Below, one piece after another: positions 1 to 9,036 of a stretch of 64,000 bases of DNA. Each line of letters opens with the position of its first letter. Positions within the stretch are counted from its first letter, which is position 1. A program made the translations under genes and the position numbers. The notes beneath the pieces were generated by a model, which saw nothing but the letters and a program-made list of their open reading frames with translations, did not search any database and was not told where the DNA came from. Source of the stretch: JALHSW01 sp963720675. Its GTDB lineage: Bacteria; Actinomycetota; Acidimicrobiia; IMCC26256; PALSA-555. The stretch is from positions 339,380 to 403,379 of the forward strand of contig CAVRGH010000005.1 in NCBI GenBank assembly GCA_963720675.1, in the 5' to 3' direction.

Positions 1-1
1 C

Positions 2-901
2 ATCGCGGTCGTCACGACCGAGGTCGCCCAGCAGTGCTCGGACACGACGTTCGCGGTGAACCCGCCGACGCTCATCTGCTCCACGAAGGACGACCACCCG
101 CAGACGTACCACGGCAACGCGGGCCGAGCCTTCTACTACGAGAAGAAGTTCGGCAAGGACCTGCACGGCGCGTACATCTTCTCGTCGGACCTCAAGTCCG
201 CCGAGAACGCCAACCGCGCGTCCATGACCGAGATGCAGGAGGCCGGCAGCGGCATCAAGCAGGACTTCGAGGCGCTGGTCTCGGGGAGCTCGACCCAGGC
301 GGCGTACACGCCGATCGTCCAGCAGCTCAAGGACAACAGCTCCAACTACGCCCAGAGCGGGTCGTCGTTCAACTCCACGGTGCTGCTGCGCAAGGAGGCC
401 AAGCTCCAGGGTGTGAACGACCCGAAGTTCGTCTGGGACTGCACCCTCCAGTGCTACGACAAGAACTTCCTGGAGCAGGGTGGCGCCGACGTCGAGGGGC
501 AGTACGTCTCGACGCTCTTCCTCCCCTTCGACGAGGCGAGCGTCAACAAGACGCTCTCGCAGTTCCTGAAGTACACCGGCAAGGACAAGGCCGACGGCTT
601 CGGGCTCCAGGCGTACGCGTCAGGGCTGCTGATGCAGCAGGGGATCGAGGAGATCGTCAGCTCCGACGGGGTCAACGGGGTCACCCGACAGGCGCTGTTC
701 GACAAGCTGAACGGCATCAGCGACTTCGACGCCGGCGGCATGATCGGGACGACGAACATCGGCGAGCGCACGCCGAGTCCCTGCTACGTGCTCTCCCAGG
801 TCAAGAACGGGAAGTTCGTTCGGGTCACTCCCTCGAAGAAGGGGACCTTCGACTGCAAGGCGCGCAACCTGATCGACGTCAAGCTGGACCTCATCAAGTA
901 G
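2..901 (+). CDS. Branched-chain-type ABC transporter substrate-binding protein (5' truncated)
   Basis: The reading frame is already open at base 2 and closes with TAG at 901, so the signal peptide and first lobe lie outside the window. The visible 299 residues align residue for residue with the next gene: both share a VVTTE..QCS stretch, NPPTL.C, HPQTY, YTPIVQQ, LRKEAKLQG, LEQGGADVE and the ending LDLIK. It is a paralogue from tandem duplication. By family it would be an exported Venus-flytrap receptor (periplasmic-binding-protein fold, LivJ/LivK type) delivering a small organic solute to the permease downstream. The true ligand cannot be read from the sequence; amino acids, amides or small acids are possible. 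Confidence 0.85.
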   Translation: MAVVTTEVAQQCSDTTFAVNPPTLICSTKDDHPQTYHGNAGRAFYYEKKFGKDLHGAYIFSSDLKSAENANRASMTEMQEAGSGIKQDFEALVSGSSTQAAYTPIVQQLKDNSSNYAQSGSSFNSTVLLRKEAKLQGVNDPKFVWDCTLQCYDKNFLEQGGADVEGQYVSTLFLPFDEASVNKTLSQFLKYTGKDKADGFGLQAYASGLLMQQGIEEIVSSDGVNGVTRQALFDKLNGISDFDAGGMIGTTNIGERTPSPCYVLSQVKNGKFVRVTPSKKGTFDCKARNLIDVKLDLIK

Positions 902-920
902 GGGAAGCACGCAGGATGAC

Positions 921-950
921 GGGGCGCCGCAGCACCTGCTGCGGCGCCCC
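921..950 (+). terminator. Perfect 14-bp hairpin between the two binding-protein genes
   Basis: The arms GGGGCGCCGCAGCA and TGCTGCGGCGCCCC are exact complements separated by two bases. There is no T-tract after the stem. It sits 20 bases after the first stop codon and 54 bases before the second start, so it may be a partial terminator or an mRNA-stabilising stem that sets unequal expression of binding protein and permease. Confidence 0.6.
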
Positions 951-1004
951 GTCCATCCATTTCTGGGCCCGTCGTGGGGGCTCGCCGAACCGAAGGGGGA
1001 CACG

Positions 1005-2339
1005 GTGAGGTGGATGCGGGTGGTGGCGCTGGGCGCCGCGGCGGCGATGCTGATGAGTCTCACGACGGCAGTGGCCGTCGCCGGCACGCGGGACCAGAGC
1101 GGCGGCAAGGAGTCGCTCGAGGCCACGGACGTCGGCATCACGAGCACGGAGATCCGCATCGCGGTGATCGCGGACGTCGACAACCCGTTCCAAGCCGGGC
1201 TGTTCCAGGGATCGGCCGACTCGGTGGCGGCGTTCGGGAAGTGGATCAACGCCAACGGGAAGCTGGCCGGACGGAAGGTCGTGGTCGACTTCATCGACTC
1301 GCACCTGAACGCGGACGAGACCCGCAACGCGATCATCAAGGCCTGCTCCGAGGACTTCGCGATCGTCGGGACGTCGGCGCTGTTCGTGAACAACGTCGAC
1401 GACCTCACGGGGTGCGTCGACAGCGCGGGCGCGGCGACCGGGCTGCCCGACTTCCCGGTGGTGACCACGGAGCCCGTGCACCAGTGCTCGCCCGTGTCCC
1501 ACCCGATCAACCCGCCGACGCTCGTGTGCGACACGATCGACCAGCACCCGCAGACGTACCTGTCCGGCGTCGGGCCGACGAAGTACTACCTGAAGAAGTT
1601 CAAGAAGCTCTCGGGCGCGTTCCTCTACCCGTCCGACCTCAAGGCAGCCAAGGACTCACAGGTGCCGGGGTTCACGGCGCAGCAGGACGCCGGTATCAAG
1701 GCCGACGTGGAGGCCGACGTCTCGGCGCGGGCTCCACAGACCGTGTACACACCCATCGTGCAGCAGATGAAGGACGCCGGCTCGACCTACGCCCGGAGCG
1801 GGCTCGGGTCGGACAGCACGGTCTCGCTGCGCAAGGAGGCCAAGCTCCAGGGCCTGACCGACGTCAAGGTGTGGGACTGCTCCGTGCAGTGCTACAACGG
1901 CGCACTCCTCGAGCAGGGCGGCGCCGACGTCGAGGACCAGTACGTCTACCTCGGCTTCGTGCCGTTCGAGGAGACCGGATCCAACAAGATGCTCGCGAGC
2001 TACGTGAAGTCCGTCGGCAGGGACAAGGCCGACGGGTTCGGCGCGCAGGCCTGGGCCGCGTCCATCTACTTCCGCGACGCGGTCGACACGATCGTCAAGG
2101 GTGGGGGCAACAACGCGCTCACCCGGGCCCGACTCCTCGAGGCGGCGGACGGCATCAACGGGTTCACCGCCGAGGGGATGATCGGCAAGACCGACGTCGG
2201 CAAGCGGACCCCATCGACGTGTTATGCCATCCTCCAGGTCAAGAACGGCAAGTTCGTGCGGGTGACGCCTTCGAAGAAGGGAACCTTCACGTGCAACCCG
2301 AAGGATCTCGTGACGCTGAAGCTCGACCTGATCAAGTGA
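1005..2339 (+). CDS. Branched-chain-type ABC transporter substrate-binding protein
   Basis: A 444-residue exported binding protein. The first 27 residues (Arg, a hydrophobic Ala/Leu/Val core, then AVAVAG) form a signal peptide. The body starts GITSTEIRIAVIAD, the usual opening of type I periplasmic binding proteins of the Liv/amide family. GTG at 1005 is chosen because GAAGGGGGA lies just upstream; an ATG nine bases later is possible. It is the full-length twin of the truncated gene before it and is followed after 32 bases by the fused permease, so the three form one importer operon. Having two receptors for one permease suggests two related ligands. The ligand is unknown. Confidence 0.88.
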   Translation: MRWMRVVALGAAAAMLMSLTTAVAVAGTRDQSGGKESLEATDVGITSTEIRIAVIADVDNPFQAGLFQGSADSVAAFGKWINANGKLAGRKVVVDFIDSHLNADETRNAIIKACSEDFAIVGTSALFVNNVDDLTGCVDSAGAATGLPDFPVVTTEPVHQCSPVSHPINPPTLVCDTIDQHPQTYLSGVGPTKYYLKKFKKLSGAFLYPSDLKAAKDSQVPGFTAQQDAGIKADVEADVSARAPQTVYTPIVQQMKDAGSTYARSGLGSDSTVSLRKEAKLQGLTDVKVWDCSVQCYNGALLEQGGADVEDQYVYLGFVPFEETGSNKMLASYVKSVGRDKADGFGAQAWAASIYFRDAVDTIVKGGGNNALTRARLLEAADGINGFTAEGMIGKTDVGKRTPSTCYAILQVKNGKFVRVTPSKKGTFTCNPKDLVTLKLDLIK

Positions 2340-2371
2340 CGCGACTGCAGGACCGGTAGGAGAGGACGGCT

Positions 2372-4528
2372 GTGGCAACAGTGACCGAGCGGCTCGCGAG
2401 CCGGCAGCACCGCGCGACGTTGCTGTCGGCGATCGGCGTCGCGCTGTTCGTCGGCTTCATCATCCAGGAGTCGTGGGCAGGTCGTGAGGTCACCGGTGAC
2501 TCGCTGCTGTTCTTCCTGATCGTCGGCATCACGCTCGGGTCGATCTACGCGGTCGCCGCGAGCGGTCTCGTCGTCACGTACACCACCTCGGGGATCTTCA
2601 ACTTCGCCCAGGGCGCCATCGGCATGTTCATGGCGTTCATCTACTGGGAGCTGAAGATCAACCTCGGCATCCAGACGCTCGTCGCGCTCCTGATCACGGT
2701 GCTCATCGCCGCGCCGCTCTTCGGAGCGGGGATCGAGCGGTTGTTGATGCGCCGCCTCGCGACCGCACCGTTGGTCGCGCAGCTCGTCGTCACGATCGGT
2801 CTGATGCTCGCCCTGATCGGCCTCGCTGCGTTCATCTGGGATCCGACGGAGTCGCGCGCGGTCGGCACCTTCTTCGGGTCCGAGGGCTTCAACATCGGTT
2901 CGACGTTCATGCCGTACTACCGGCTCATCACGATCATCGCCGGCATCCTGATCGCGGTCGTCCTGCGCTTCGTGCTGTATCGAACGCGATTGGGCGTCGC
3001 GATGCGCGCCGTGGTCGACAACCGCGATCTCGCGGCCCTGAACGGCGTGAAGCCCGGCCGCGTCTCGGCGTTCTCCTGGGCGCTGGGGTCGTCCATGGCT
3101 GCGGTCGCCGGCATCTTCCTGGCCGAAGAGCTGAGCAGCCTGAGCATCGAGACGCTCACGCTCCTCATCGTCGACGCGTTCGCGGCGGCGATCATCGGTC
3201 GGCTCAAGAGCCTGCCGATGACCTACGTGGGGGGCATGATCATCGGGCTCTCCCTGTCGTTCCAGCAGAACTTCCTCACCTGGTCGGGGCGCTGGAGCTC
3301 GGCGAGCTTCGCGATCCCGACGATCATCCTGTTCCTGGCGCTGCTGTTCCTCCCGCAGGACCGCATCGAGGGACGCCGCTCGTCGACGATCAAGACGGCG
3401 CGGTTCATCAGCTTCAAGCGGGCCTTGTTCGGGTTCGTCGTCGTGTTCGTGGGGGTGGCGATCCTCGCCGGCGCGCTGGATCGCCCCAACATCCGCCGGC
3501 TCACGCTGGCGCTCGTCACCGCGCTGATCATGGTGTCGCTCGTCCCACTCACCGGGTGGTCGGGGCAGATCTCGCTCGCCGCGATCACGTTCGTCGGGAT
3601 CGGCGCGTGGGCGACGTTCGAGTTCTCGACCGCGGGCGGCGAGCTGTTCGGCCTGGAGCTGTTCAATCCCGGCAACCCCTTGCTCCTGCTCGTGGGTGCG
3701 CTCGTCGCGGTGCCGTTCGGTGTGCTGATGGCATTACCCGCGCTCAGACTCAGAGGGCTCTATCTCGCGCTCGCGACCATGGCCTTCGCTCGCATGGCGG
3801 AGTTCGTGTTCTTCGATCAGCCCGAGATCTTCGGCGGGCAGGGTCGGCGCATCTCGGAGATCAGCGCGTTCGGCGCCAACATCAGCGCGCCGTTCAGCTT
3901 CTTGGGCATCGACTTCCCGCAGGACTCCGGCTTCCTGATCCTCACGGCGTTCCTCTTCGGTGTCGTCGGCATGATCATCGTCGCCATGCGCAAAGGAACG
4001 TTCGGTCGCCGGCTCATCGCGATGCGCGACAGTCCGGCAGCGTGCGCGACCCTCGGGGTCAACCTGCTGCGCACCAAGCTCTTGGTGTTCATGATCTCCG
4101 CGGCGGTCGCCGGGTTCGCAGGGGCGCTGCTCGGCGTCGCCCGCGGCACGGCGAGCACGATGGACTTCCAGATGCTCCAGGGCCTTCCGTTCCTGCTGCT
4201 GCTCGTGGTCGGCGGCGCCTCGGTGGTGTCCGGTGCCCTCGTCGGTGGCATCCTCCTGCAGGTGTTCACCTGGGTCACCGTGATCTTCCCGAACGGCTTG
4301 AAGATCCCGGTCATCGACATCGACGCGGTCGCGCTCCAGAGCAAGATCGGTCCGGGTCTCGCCGGGATCGGGATCGGGCGCAACCCGGAAGGCGCGGTCA
4401 CCGAGGTCAGCCTCGCCTGGCAGGAGAAGGTCGAGCAACGCGGTGGCTCGAAGCCCGCGCCCACCACGCCGGGCGAGCCCGGTCCCGTCACCCCGGACGC
4501 GGCGCCGGCCGCGAGCCAGGGGGCCTGA
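2372..4528 (+). CDS. Fused LivH-LivM branched-chain ABC permease
   Basis: A 718-residue membrane protein carrying both permease subunits in one chain. Residues about 40-310 are LivH-like (GSIYAVAASGLVVTY, then GIFNFAQGAIGMF at about 74). Residues about 345-690 are LivM-like, with the diagnostic GWSGQISLAA stretch near residue 395. The C-terminal 40 residues are Pro/Ala-rich and look disordered. The start is GTG with TAGGAGAG 8-14 bases upstream. Normally LivH and LivM are separate 300-400 residue proteins forming a heterodimeric pore; here they must be made 1:1. The stop is followed one base later by the GTG of the fused ATPase. Confidence 0.92.
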   Translation: MATVTERLASRQHRATLLSAIGVALFVGFIIQESWAGREVTGDSLLFFLIVGITLGSIYAVAASGLVVTYTTSGIFNFAQGAIGMFMAFIYWELKINLGIQTLVALLITVLIAAPLFGAGIERLLMRRLATAPLVAQLVVTIGLMLALIGLAAFIWDPTESRAVGTFFGSEGFNIGSTFMPYYRLITIIAGILIAVVLRFVLYRTRLGVAMRAVVDNRDLAALNGVKPGRVSAFSWALGSSMAAVAGIFLAEELSSLSIETLTLLIVDAFAAAIIGRLKSLPMTYVGGMIIGLSLSFQQNFLTWSGRWSSASFAIPTIILFLALLFLPQDRIEGRRSSTIKTARFISFKRALFGFVVVFVGVAILAGALDRPNIRRLTLALVTALIMVSLVPLTGWSGQISLAAITFVGIGAWATFEFSTAGGELFGLELFNPGNPLLLLVGALVAVPFGVLMALPALRLRGLYLALATMAFARMAEFVFFDQPEIFGGQGRRISEISAFGANISAPFSFLGIDFPQDSGFLILTAFLFGVVGMIIVAMRKGTFGRRLIAMRDSPAACATLGVNLLRTKLLVFMISAAVAGFAGALLGVARGTASTMDFQMLQGLPFLLLLVVGGASVVSGALVGGILLQVFTWVTVIFPNGLKIPVIDIDAVALQSKIGPGLAGIGIGRNPEGAVTEVSLAWQEKVEQRGGSKPAPTTPGEPGPVTPDAAPAASQGA

Positions 4529-4529
4529 G

Positions 4530-6047
4530 GTGCCGCTCCTCGACGTCAACCACGTGTCGGTCCGCTTCGGCGGGCTCCAGGCGCTCGACGAGGTCTCCGT
4601 CGCCGTCGAGGCGGGTCAGGTCACCGGCCTGATCGGGCCGAACGGTGCGGGCAAGACCACGCTGTTCAACGTCATCACCGGGCTCCAGCCGCCGACCAGC
4701 GGCAAGATCCTGGTCGACGGTGAGGACCTCACCCTGGCGAAGCCGCACCAGCGCGCGCGGAAGGGGATCGGCCGAACGTTCCAGCGCCTCGAGACCTTCG
4801 GGACGTTGAGCGCACGCGACAACATCCTCGTCGCCGCGGAGATGCGCAAAGGCTGGTCGCGCGAGAAGTTCGACCCGAACGAGCTCACCGACCAGGTCAT
4901 CGAGCACGTCGGCCTCGAAGGCGTCGCCAACGAGCGCGTCGACTCGCTCCCGACCGGCACCGCGCGACTCGTCGAGGTCGCCCGGGCGCTCGCGACGAAG
5001 CCGCGCGTCCTGCTCCTCGACGAGCCGTCATCGGGACTGAACGAGTCCGAGACGACGGCGCTCGGCACGTTGTTGCGCGAGCTCGCGAGTGAGGGTCTCG
5101 GCGTCCTGCTCGTCGAGCACGACATGAGCTTCGTCATGGGGACGTGCCAGCAGATCCATGTCCTCGACTTCGGCCGGATCATCTCGGTGGGGACCCCGAC
5201 CGAGGTCCAGGCCAGCCCCGACGTGCGCGCCGCGTACCTGGGTGGCGAGCAGGAACAAGAGGCGGCCGAGGCCGCACCCTCGTTGGTCGCGGTCGCTCGT
5301 GAAGCGGGTGACGCGATTGCCGAGGTGGCGGCCGACAGCGCGCCGGCACTCGTCCTGCGCGACGTGCGCGCCGCGTACGGGACGATCGAGGTGATCCACG
5401 GGCTCGACCTGGTCGTGCCGACCGGGCACGTGTTCGCGCTGCTCGGGCCGAACGGCGCCGGGAAGTCGACGACGCTCAAGGTGGCCAGCGGTCAGCTGAA
5501 GCCGACCAGCGGGACGGTCGAGATCCTGGGGCAGGACGTGACCGGCACGGCGGCCGACTCGCTCGCCCGCAACGGTGTGTGCCTCGTTCCCGAGGGCCGG
5601 GGGATCTTCCCGAACCTCACCGTGACCGAGAACCTCCGCATGGCGACGTACACCGGCGTGCCGCTCAAGAGCGTGCTCGAGCGGTCCTTCGACCGGTTCC
5701 CGCGCCTGAAGGAGCGCCGCAAGCAGGTCGCCGGGACCCTGTCGGGCGGTGAGCAGCAGATGCTCGCGATGGCACGGGCGCTCGCGACCGACCCGAAGGT
5801 GCTGCTCCTCGACGAGCTCTCGATGGGCCTCGCGCCGTTGATCGTCGAAGAGCTCTACGACGTGGTGAAGCGCATCGCGGCCGACGACGTCTCGATCCTC
5901 ATCGTCGAGCAGTTTGCGCACGAGGTGCTCGGCGTCGCCGACGTCGCCGCGATCATGCTCCACGGGGCGGTCGAGTTCACCGGGGCACCCGCCGAAGTCG
6001 GCCCGGCGCTCGACCGCGCCTATCTGGGCGGTTCGATCGCCGGCTGA
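4530..6047 (+). CDS. Fused LivG-LivF ABC transporter ATPase
   Basis: A 505-residue protein with two complete ABC domains. Domain 1 (about 1-245) has Walker A GPNGAGKTT near residue 37, a degenerate signature LPTGTARLVEVARAL and Walker B LLLDEPSSGL. Domain 2 (about 270-505) has GPNGAGKST near residue 307, a classical LSGGEQQMLAMARAL signature and LLLDELSMGLAP. They match LivG and LivF respectively and would energise the fused permease upstream. GTG at 4530 is one base after the previous stop, so translation is probably coupled; the frame stays open further upstream inside the permease gene but that stretch is not ATPase-like. The 3' end overlaps the convergent MFS gene by 28 bases. Confidence 0.92.
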   Translation: MPLLDVNHVSVRFGGLQALDEVSVAVEAGQVTGLIGPNGAGKTTLFNVITGLQPPTSGKILVDGEDLTLAKPHQRARKGIGRTFQRLETFGTLSARDNILVAAEMRKGWSREKFDPNELTDQVIEHVGLEGVANERVDSLPTGTARLVEVARALATKPRVLLLDEPSSGLNESETTALGTLLRELASEGLGVLLVEHDMSFVMGTCQQIHVLDFGRIISVGTPTEVQASPDVRAAYLGGEQEQEAAEAAPSLVAVAREAGDAIAEVAADSAPALVLRDVRAAYGTIEVIHGLDLVVPTGHVFALLGPNGAGKSTTLKVASGQLKPTSGTVEILGQDVTGTAADSLARNGVCLVPEGRGIFPNLTVTENLRMATYTGVPLKSVLERSFDRFPRLKERRKQVAGTLSGGEQQMLAMARALATDPKVLLLDELSMGLAPLIVEELYDVVKRIAADDVSILIVEQFAHEVLGVADVAAIMLHGAVEFTGAPAEVGPALDRAYLGGSIAG

Positions 6048-7348
6048 CCGGCCCGGCTCGGCATGCCGACCCGCCGCACGATCAGCACGAGCGCGTAGAT
6101 CCCGCACACGGCGGCACCGATCCCGACCGCGACCGGCGCGCTGCTGGCGGTCGCCACCGTGCCCATCCAGATCCCGCCGAGCGGGATCAGACCGGCCCAC
6201 GCGACCGCGAAGAGCCCCATCAGGCGCCCGCGCTTCTCGTCGTCCGCGAGGTGCTGCAGCAGCGTGTTGAGCGAGGTCGTCGTCGAGAAGTAGCAGAACC
6301 CGACGAACGCGATCAGGGCCAACGACAGGATCCACGACGTGGAGAACGCGAACCCGCCCGCGGCGATCGAGAAGCAGACGACCCAGATCGCCGCGGTGCG
6401 AAGTGTCGGGACCGACCGTCGGAACCCGGTCGTGAGTGCGCCGATCACCGCGCCGACACCGCTCGCGACGACGAGGAGCGTGAAGTCGTCACGCGGGTGG
6501 TGGAGCACCTTGGTCGTGAAGACCGGCAGGAGCACGACGTGGGCAGCACCGAACACGGAGAACACCGCCATCGTCACGAGGGCGGCGACCGCGGGGGGCG
6601 TCTCCCGCGCGAACCGCAGCCCTTCCTTCCACCGCTGCCACGCGTTGCCCGGCTCGTCGCGGTCGATGTGGCTCTTGAGGTGCACCGGCCACAGCGCGAG
6701 GAGCATGAGGACGTTGCTGAGGGCGTAGACCGCGAAGGACCAACCAGCGCCCCACGCCGCGAGGATCGGCGCGGCGAGGGCGGGCCCGGCGATGCGCGAG
6801 ATGTTGCTCCCGGCGCTCTCGAGCGAGATGGCGCTCGAGAGGTCGGCGACGGGCACCGCGTTGGCCGTCGCGGCCTGCTGGGCCGGGGCCATGAACGCGA
6901 ACAGCGTGCCGATGCAGAAGCCGAAGAAGGTGAGCACGCCGGGGGAGCTGAAGCCGGCGAGCACCGAGATGCTCAGGCACGCGGCGACGACGCCGACTGC
7001 CGCGCGCGTGGCGATCAGCATCTTCTTGCGGTCGACGCGATCCGCGACGACGCCCGCGAACGGGGCGAACAGCAGCATCGGGATGAACGTGCCGAAGAAG
7101 AGGATCCCGAGCCAGATCGACGAGTTGTCGGTGACGCGAGCCATCTCGGACTGCAGCGAGATGTGTGAGATCCAGAAGCCGAGGTCGCCGATGCCGTAGG
7201 CGGTGAAGAGCAGCTTGAACTCGCGGTGGCGCAGCGCCCGGAACGGCTGGTGTCGGTCGAGGGTGACCGGTGTCTCACCGACGGCGGGGCCGGGGAGCCC
7301 GGCTTCGTCCTCCGAGAGGGGCGGGATCGGAGAGAGCTGGTCGGTCAC
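6020..7348 (-). CDS. MFS transporter (EntS/MFS_3-like)
   Basis: A 442-residue integral membrane protein with about twelve hydrophobic segments. The stretch LADRVDRKK-like (VADRVDRKKMLIATRAA) after the second helix is the MFS loop 2-3 signature. The N-terminal 35 residues are hydrophilic and proline-rich, followed by FRALRHREFKLLFTAYGIG, typical of the enterobactin-exporter/MFS_3 group. It is last in a minus-strand run crotonase, SDR, MFS with 24 bases to the SDR stop, so co-transcription is likely. It probably exports or imports a small lipophilic compound; the substrate is not predictable. Confidence 0.85.
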   Translation of the reverse strand: MTDQLSPIPPLSEDEAGLPGPAVGETPVTLDRHQPFRALRHREFKLLFTAYGIGDLGFWISHISLQSEMARVTDNSSIWLGILFFGTFIPMLLFAPFAGVVADRVDRKKMLIATRAAVGVVAACLSISVLAGFSSPGVLTFFGFCIGTLFAFMAPAQQAATANAVPVADLSSAISLESAGSNISRIAGPALAAPILAAWGAGWSFAVYALSNVLMLLALWPVHLKSHIDRDEPGNAWQRWKEGLRFARETPPAVAALVTMAVFSVFGAAHVVLLPVFTTKVLHHPRDDFTLLVVASGVGAVIGALTTGFRRSVPTLRTAAIWVVCFSIAAGGFAFSTSWILSLALIAFVGFCYFSTTTSLNTLLQHLADDEKRGRLMGLFAVAWAGLIPLGGIWMGTVATASSAPVAVGIGAAVCGIYALVLIVRRVGMPSRAGQPAIEPPR

Positions 7349-7372
7349 CGGCGGCCGATCATCGGAGCCGGA

Positions 7373-8177
7373 TCACGGGGAGTACGTGCCGTCGTCGCGC
7401 CGCGTCCAGCCGGACGCGGCCAGGCTGCCGCCGTCGACGTGCAACGTGGTCCCCGTCACGTACCGCGAGAGCCCCGACGCCAGGAACACGATCGGCCCCG
7501 CGCAGTCGTCGACGTGGCCCCAGCCCATCGGCACCTTGCGGTCGTACGCCTCGCGCTGTCCCTGGCTGACCGCGTCGCCGAGGCCTTCGTCGCCGGGGGT
7601 GGGGATCGCGTCCGGTGCGAGGGTGTTGACCCGGATCCCCCGCGGCGCGAGCTCGAGCGCCAGGGTCTTCGACAGGCTCTCGACCGCCGCCTTCATGGAG
7701 GCGTAGATCCCGAAGCCGGGCGCCGCGCGGAAGGCCTCGATCGACGTCACGTTCACGATGGAGCTCCCCGCCGGCATCAGCGGCACGCTCGCTCGCACGA
7801 AGTTCGTGACGCTGGTGTAGTTCTCGTGGATCAGGGACTGCTGCCCCTTCGCGTTGACGTCGAGCACCGGCGCGTAGAACCCGCCTCCGGCGTTGTTCAC
7901 GAGCAGGTCGATCCGGCCGAACGACGCGCCGAGGCCCGCCACCCACGCGTCGACGGCGTCGGAGTCGCGCACGTCGAGCTCTGCGGTCTCGCACCGACGT
8001 CCGACCTGCTCCACGTCGTCGGCGGTCGCGGCGCATGCCCTCGGCGTCGCGGTCGCAGATCGCGAGGTCGGCTCCGAATCGGGCCAGCGCGCCGGCCGCG
8101 GCCGCGCCGATGCCCTGCGCGGCTCCCGTGACCAGCGCGACCTTGCCCTCGAGCGTGACTGCTCCCGGGTCGATCAT
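7373..8177 (-). CDS. Short-chain dehydrogenase/reductase, frameshifted
   Basis: A classical SDR split by one indel. The N-terminus (MIDPGAVTLEGKVALVTGAAQGIG, the Rossmann TGxxxGIG motif) reads in one frame to about 8025. The rest (LDVRDSD, NNAGGG, YASMK with catalytic Tyr and Lys, VDGG near the end) continues in another. Removing one base between ATG and GCC near 8027 restores a single chain of about 267 residues. It is preceded by a good AGGGAAGG ribosome site that lies in a duplicated 23-bp unit. NAD(P)-dependent oxidation of a hydroxyacyl or alcohol is the family role. It lies 42 bases after the crotonase, so it may act in the same acyl-CoA pathway. Confidence 0.82.
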
Positions 8178-8222
8178 CCTTCCCTCACCAGCTCGATCAC
8201 CCTTCCCTCACAAGTTCGATCA
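8170..8222 (-). repeat. 23-bp tandem duplication at the crotonase-SDR junction
   Basis: Read on the minus strand from the crotonase stop, the unit TGATCGAACTTGTGAGGGAAG plus two bases is followed directly by a second copy differing at three of 23 positions, then by seven bases of a third. Each copy carries a TGA and a Shine-Dalgarno-like GAGGGAAGG; the second copy serves the SDR start. Confidence 0.75.
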
Positions 8223-9005
8223 CCGGACTCGCCAGTCGACGCGACGGCCGGCCGCAAAGCGCTCCTGGCCCTCGGCGATGAGGCCCAGGTCGTTGCCGAG
8301 ACCCACGAACACGTCGGCCATCCGGAGCGCCTGCGTACGCCCGAGCTCTTTGGCGAGCCACACGGACTTCACGGTGCCCTGGACCGGGACCGGTTCACCC
8401 TCGGCGATCTCCCGGGCCAGCTGCTGGGCCCGGTCGAGGAGCTCGGCCGCCGGGACGACCTCCTGCACGAGCCCGATCTGCAGTGCCCGGGCGGCCGACA
8501 TCCGCTCGTAGTTGCCGAGCAACGTGAGCCGCATGATCTCGCCGAACGGCATGCGCGCCAGCATCAACATGGGCTCGAACGCCGCCGTCATCCCGTAGGT
8601 GACGTGCGGGTCGAAGAAGGTCGCGGTGTCGGCGGCGACGATCGTCTCGACCTCACCGAGCATGTAGAAGGCGCCGCCGCACGCGATGCCGTTCACCGCG
8701 GCGATGACGGGCTTCCAGAGGTCGGCAGACTTCGGGCCGAGGGAGAGGCCGGGGTCGTCCATCATCCACGGTCCGCTCGGCTGGGGGATCGCGTCGCCGC
8801 GGTCGATGCCGGTGCAGAACGCCCGGTCACCGGCGCCGGTGAGCACGATGGCGCGGACCGAGTCGTCGAAGCGGAGGTCGCGCCAGATCCCGTGCAGCTC
8901 GCGGGTGAGGACGGTGTCGAACGCGTTCAGCCGGTCGGGTCGGTTGAGCGTGACGGTCGCCACGCCGTCGGCGACGTCGTAGAGGATCGTGTCGTAGCTC
9001 GGCAC
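8220..9005 (-). CDS. Enoyl-CoA hydratase/isomerase (crotonase) family
   Basis: A 261-residue crotonase-fold protein. VATVTLNRPDRLNAF and GAGDRAFCTGIDRG form the first oxyanion-hole region, and PVIAAVNGIACGGAF the second. The usual acidic catalytic pair is not obvious: where hydratases have a Glu, the region reads FFDPHVTYGMTAAFEP, so the exact chemistry (hydratase, isomerase or hydrolase) is uncertain. The start is GTG, as the upstream codons read into the intergenic region. It is first in the minus-strand crotonase-SDR-MFS run and diverges from a small unknown gene 31 bases away. Beta-oxidation-like processing of an acyl-CoA is likely. Confidence 0.87.
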   Translation of the reverse strand: MPSYDTILYDVADGVATVTLNRPDRLNAFDTVLTRELHGIWRDLRFDDSVRAIVLTGAGDRAFCTGIDRGDAIPQPSGPWMMDDPGLSLGPKSADLWKPVIAAVNGIACGGAFYMLGEVETIVAADTATFFDPHVTYGMTAAFEPMLMLARMPFGEIMRLTLLGNYERMSAARALQIGLVQEVVPAAELLDRAQQLAREIAEGEPVPVQGTVKSVWLAKELGRTQALRMADVFVGLGNDLGLIAEGQERFAAGRRVDWRVR

Positions 9006-9036
9006 CCGCTCACCCTACGCGGCGTACGCTGCGCGG

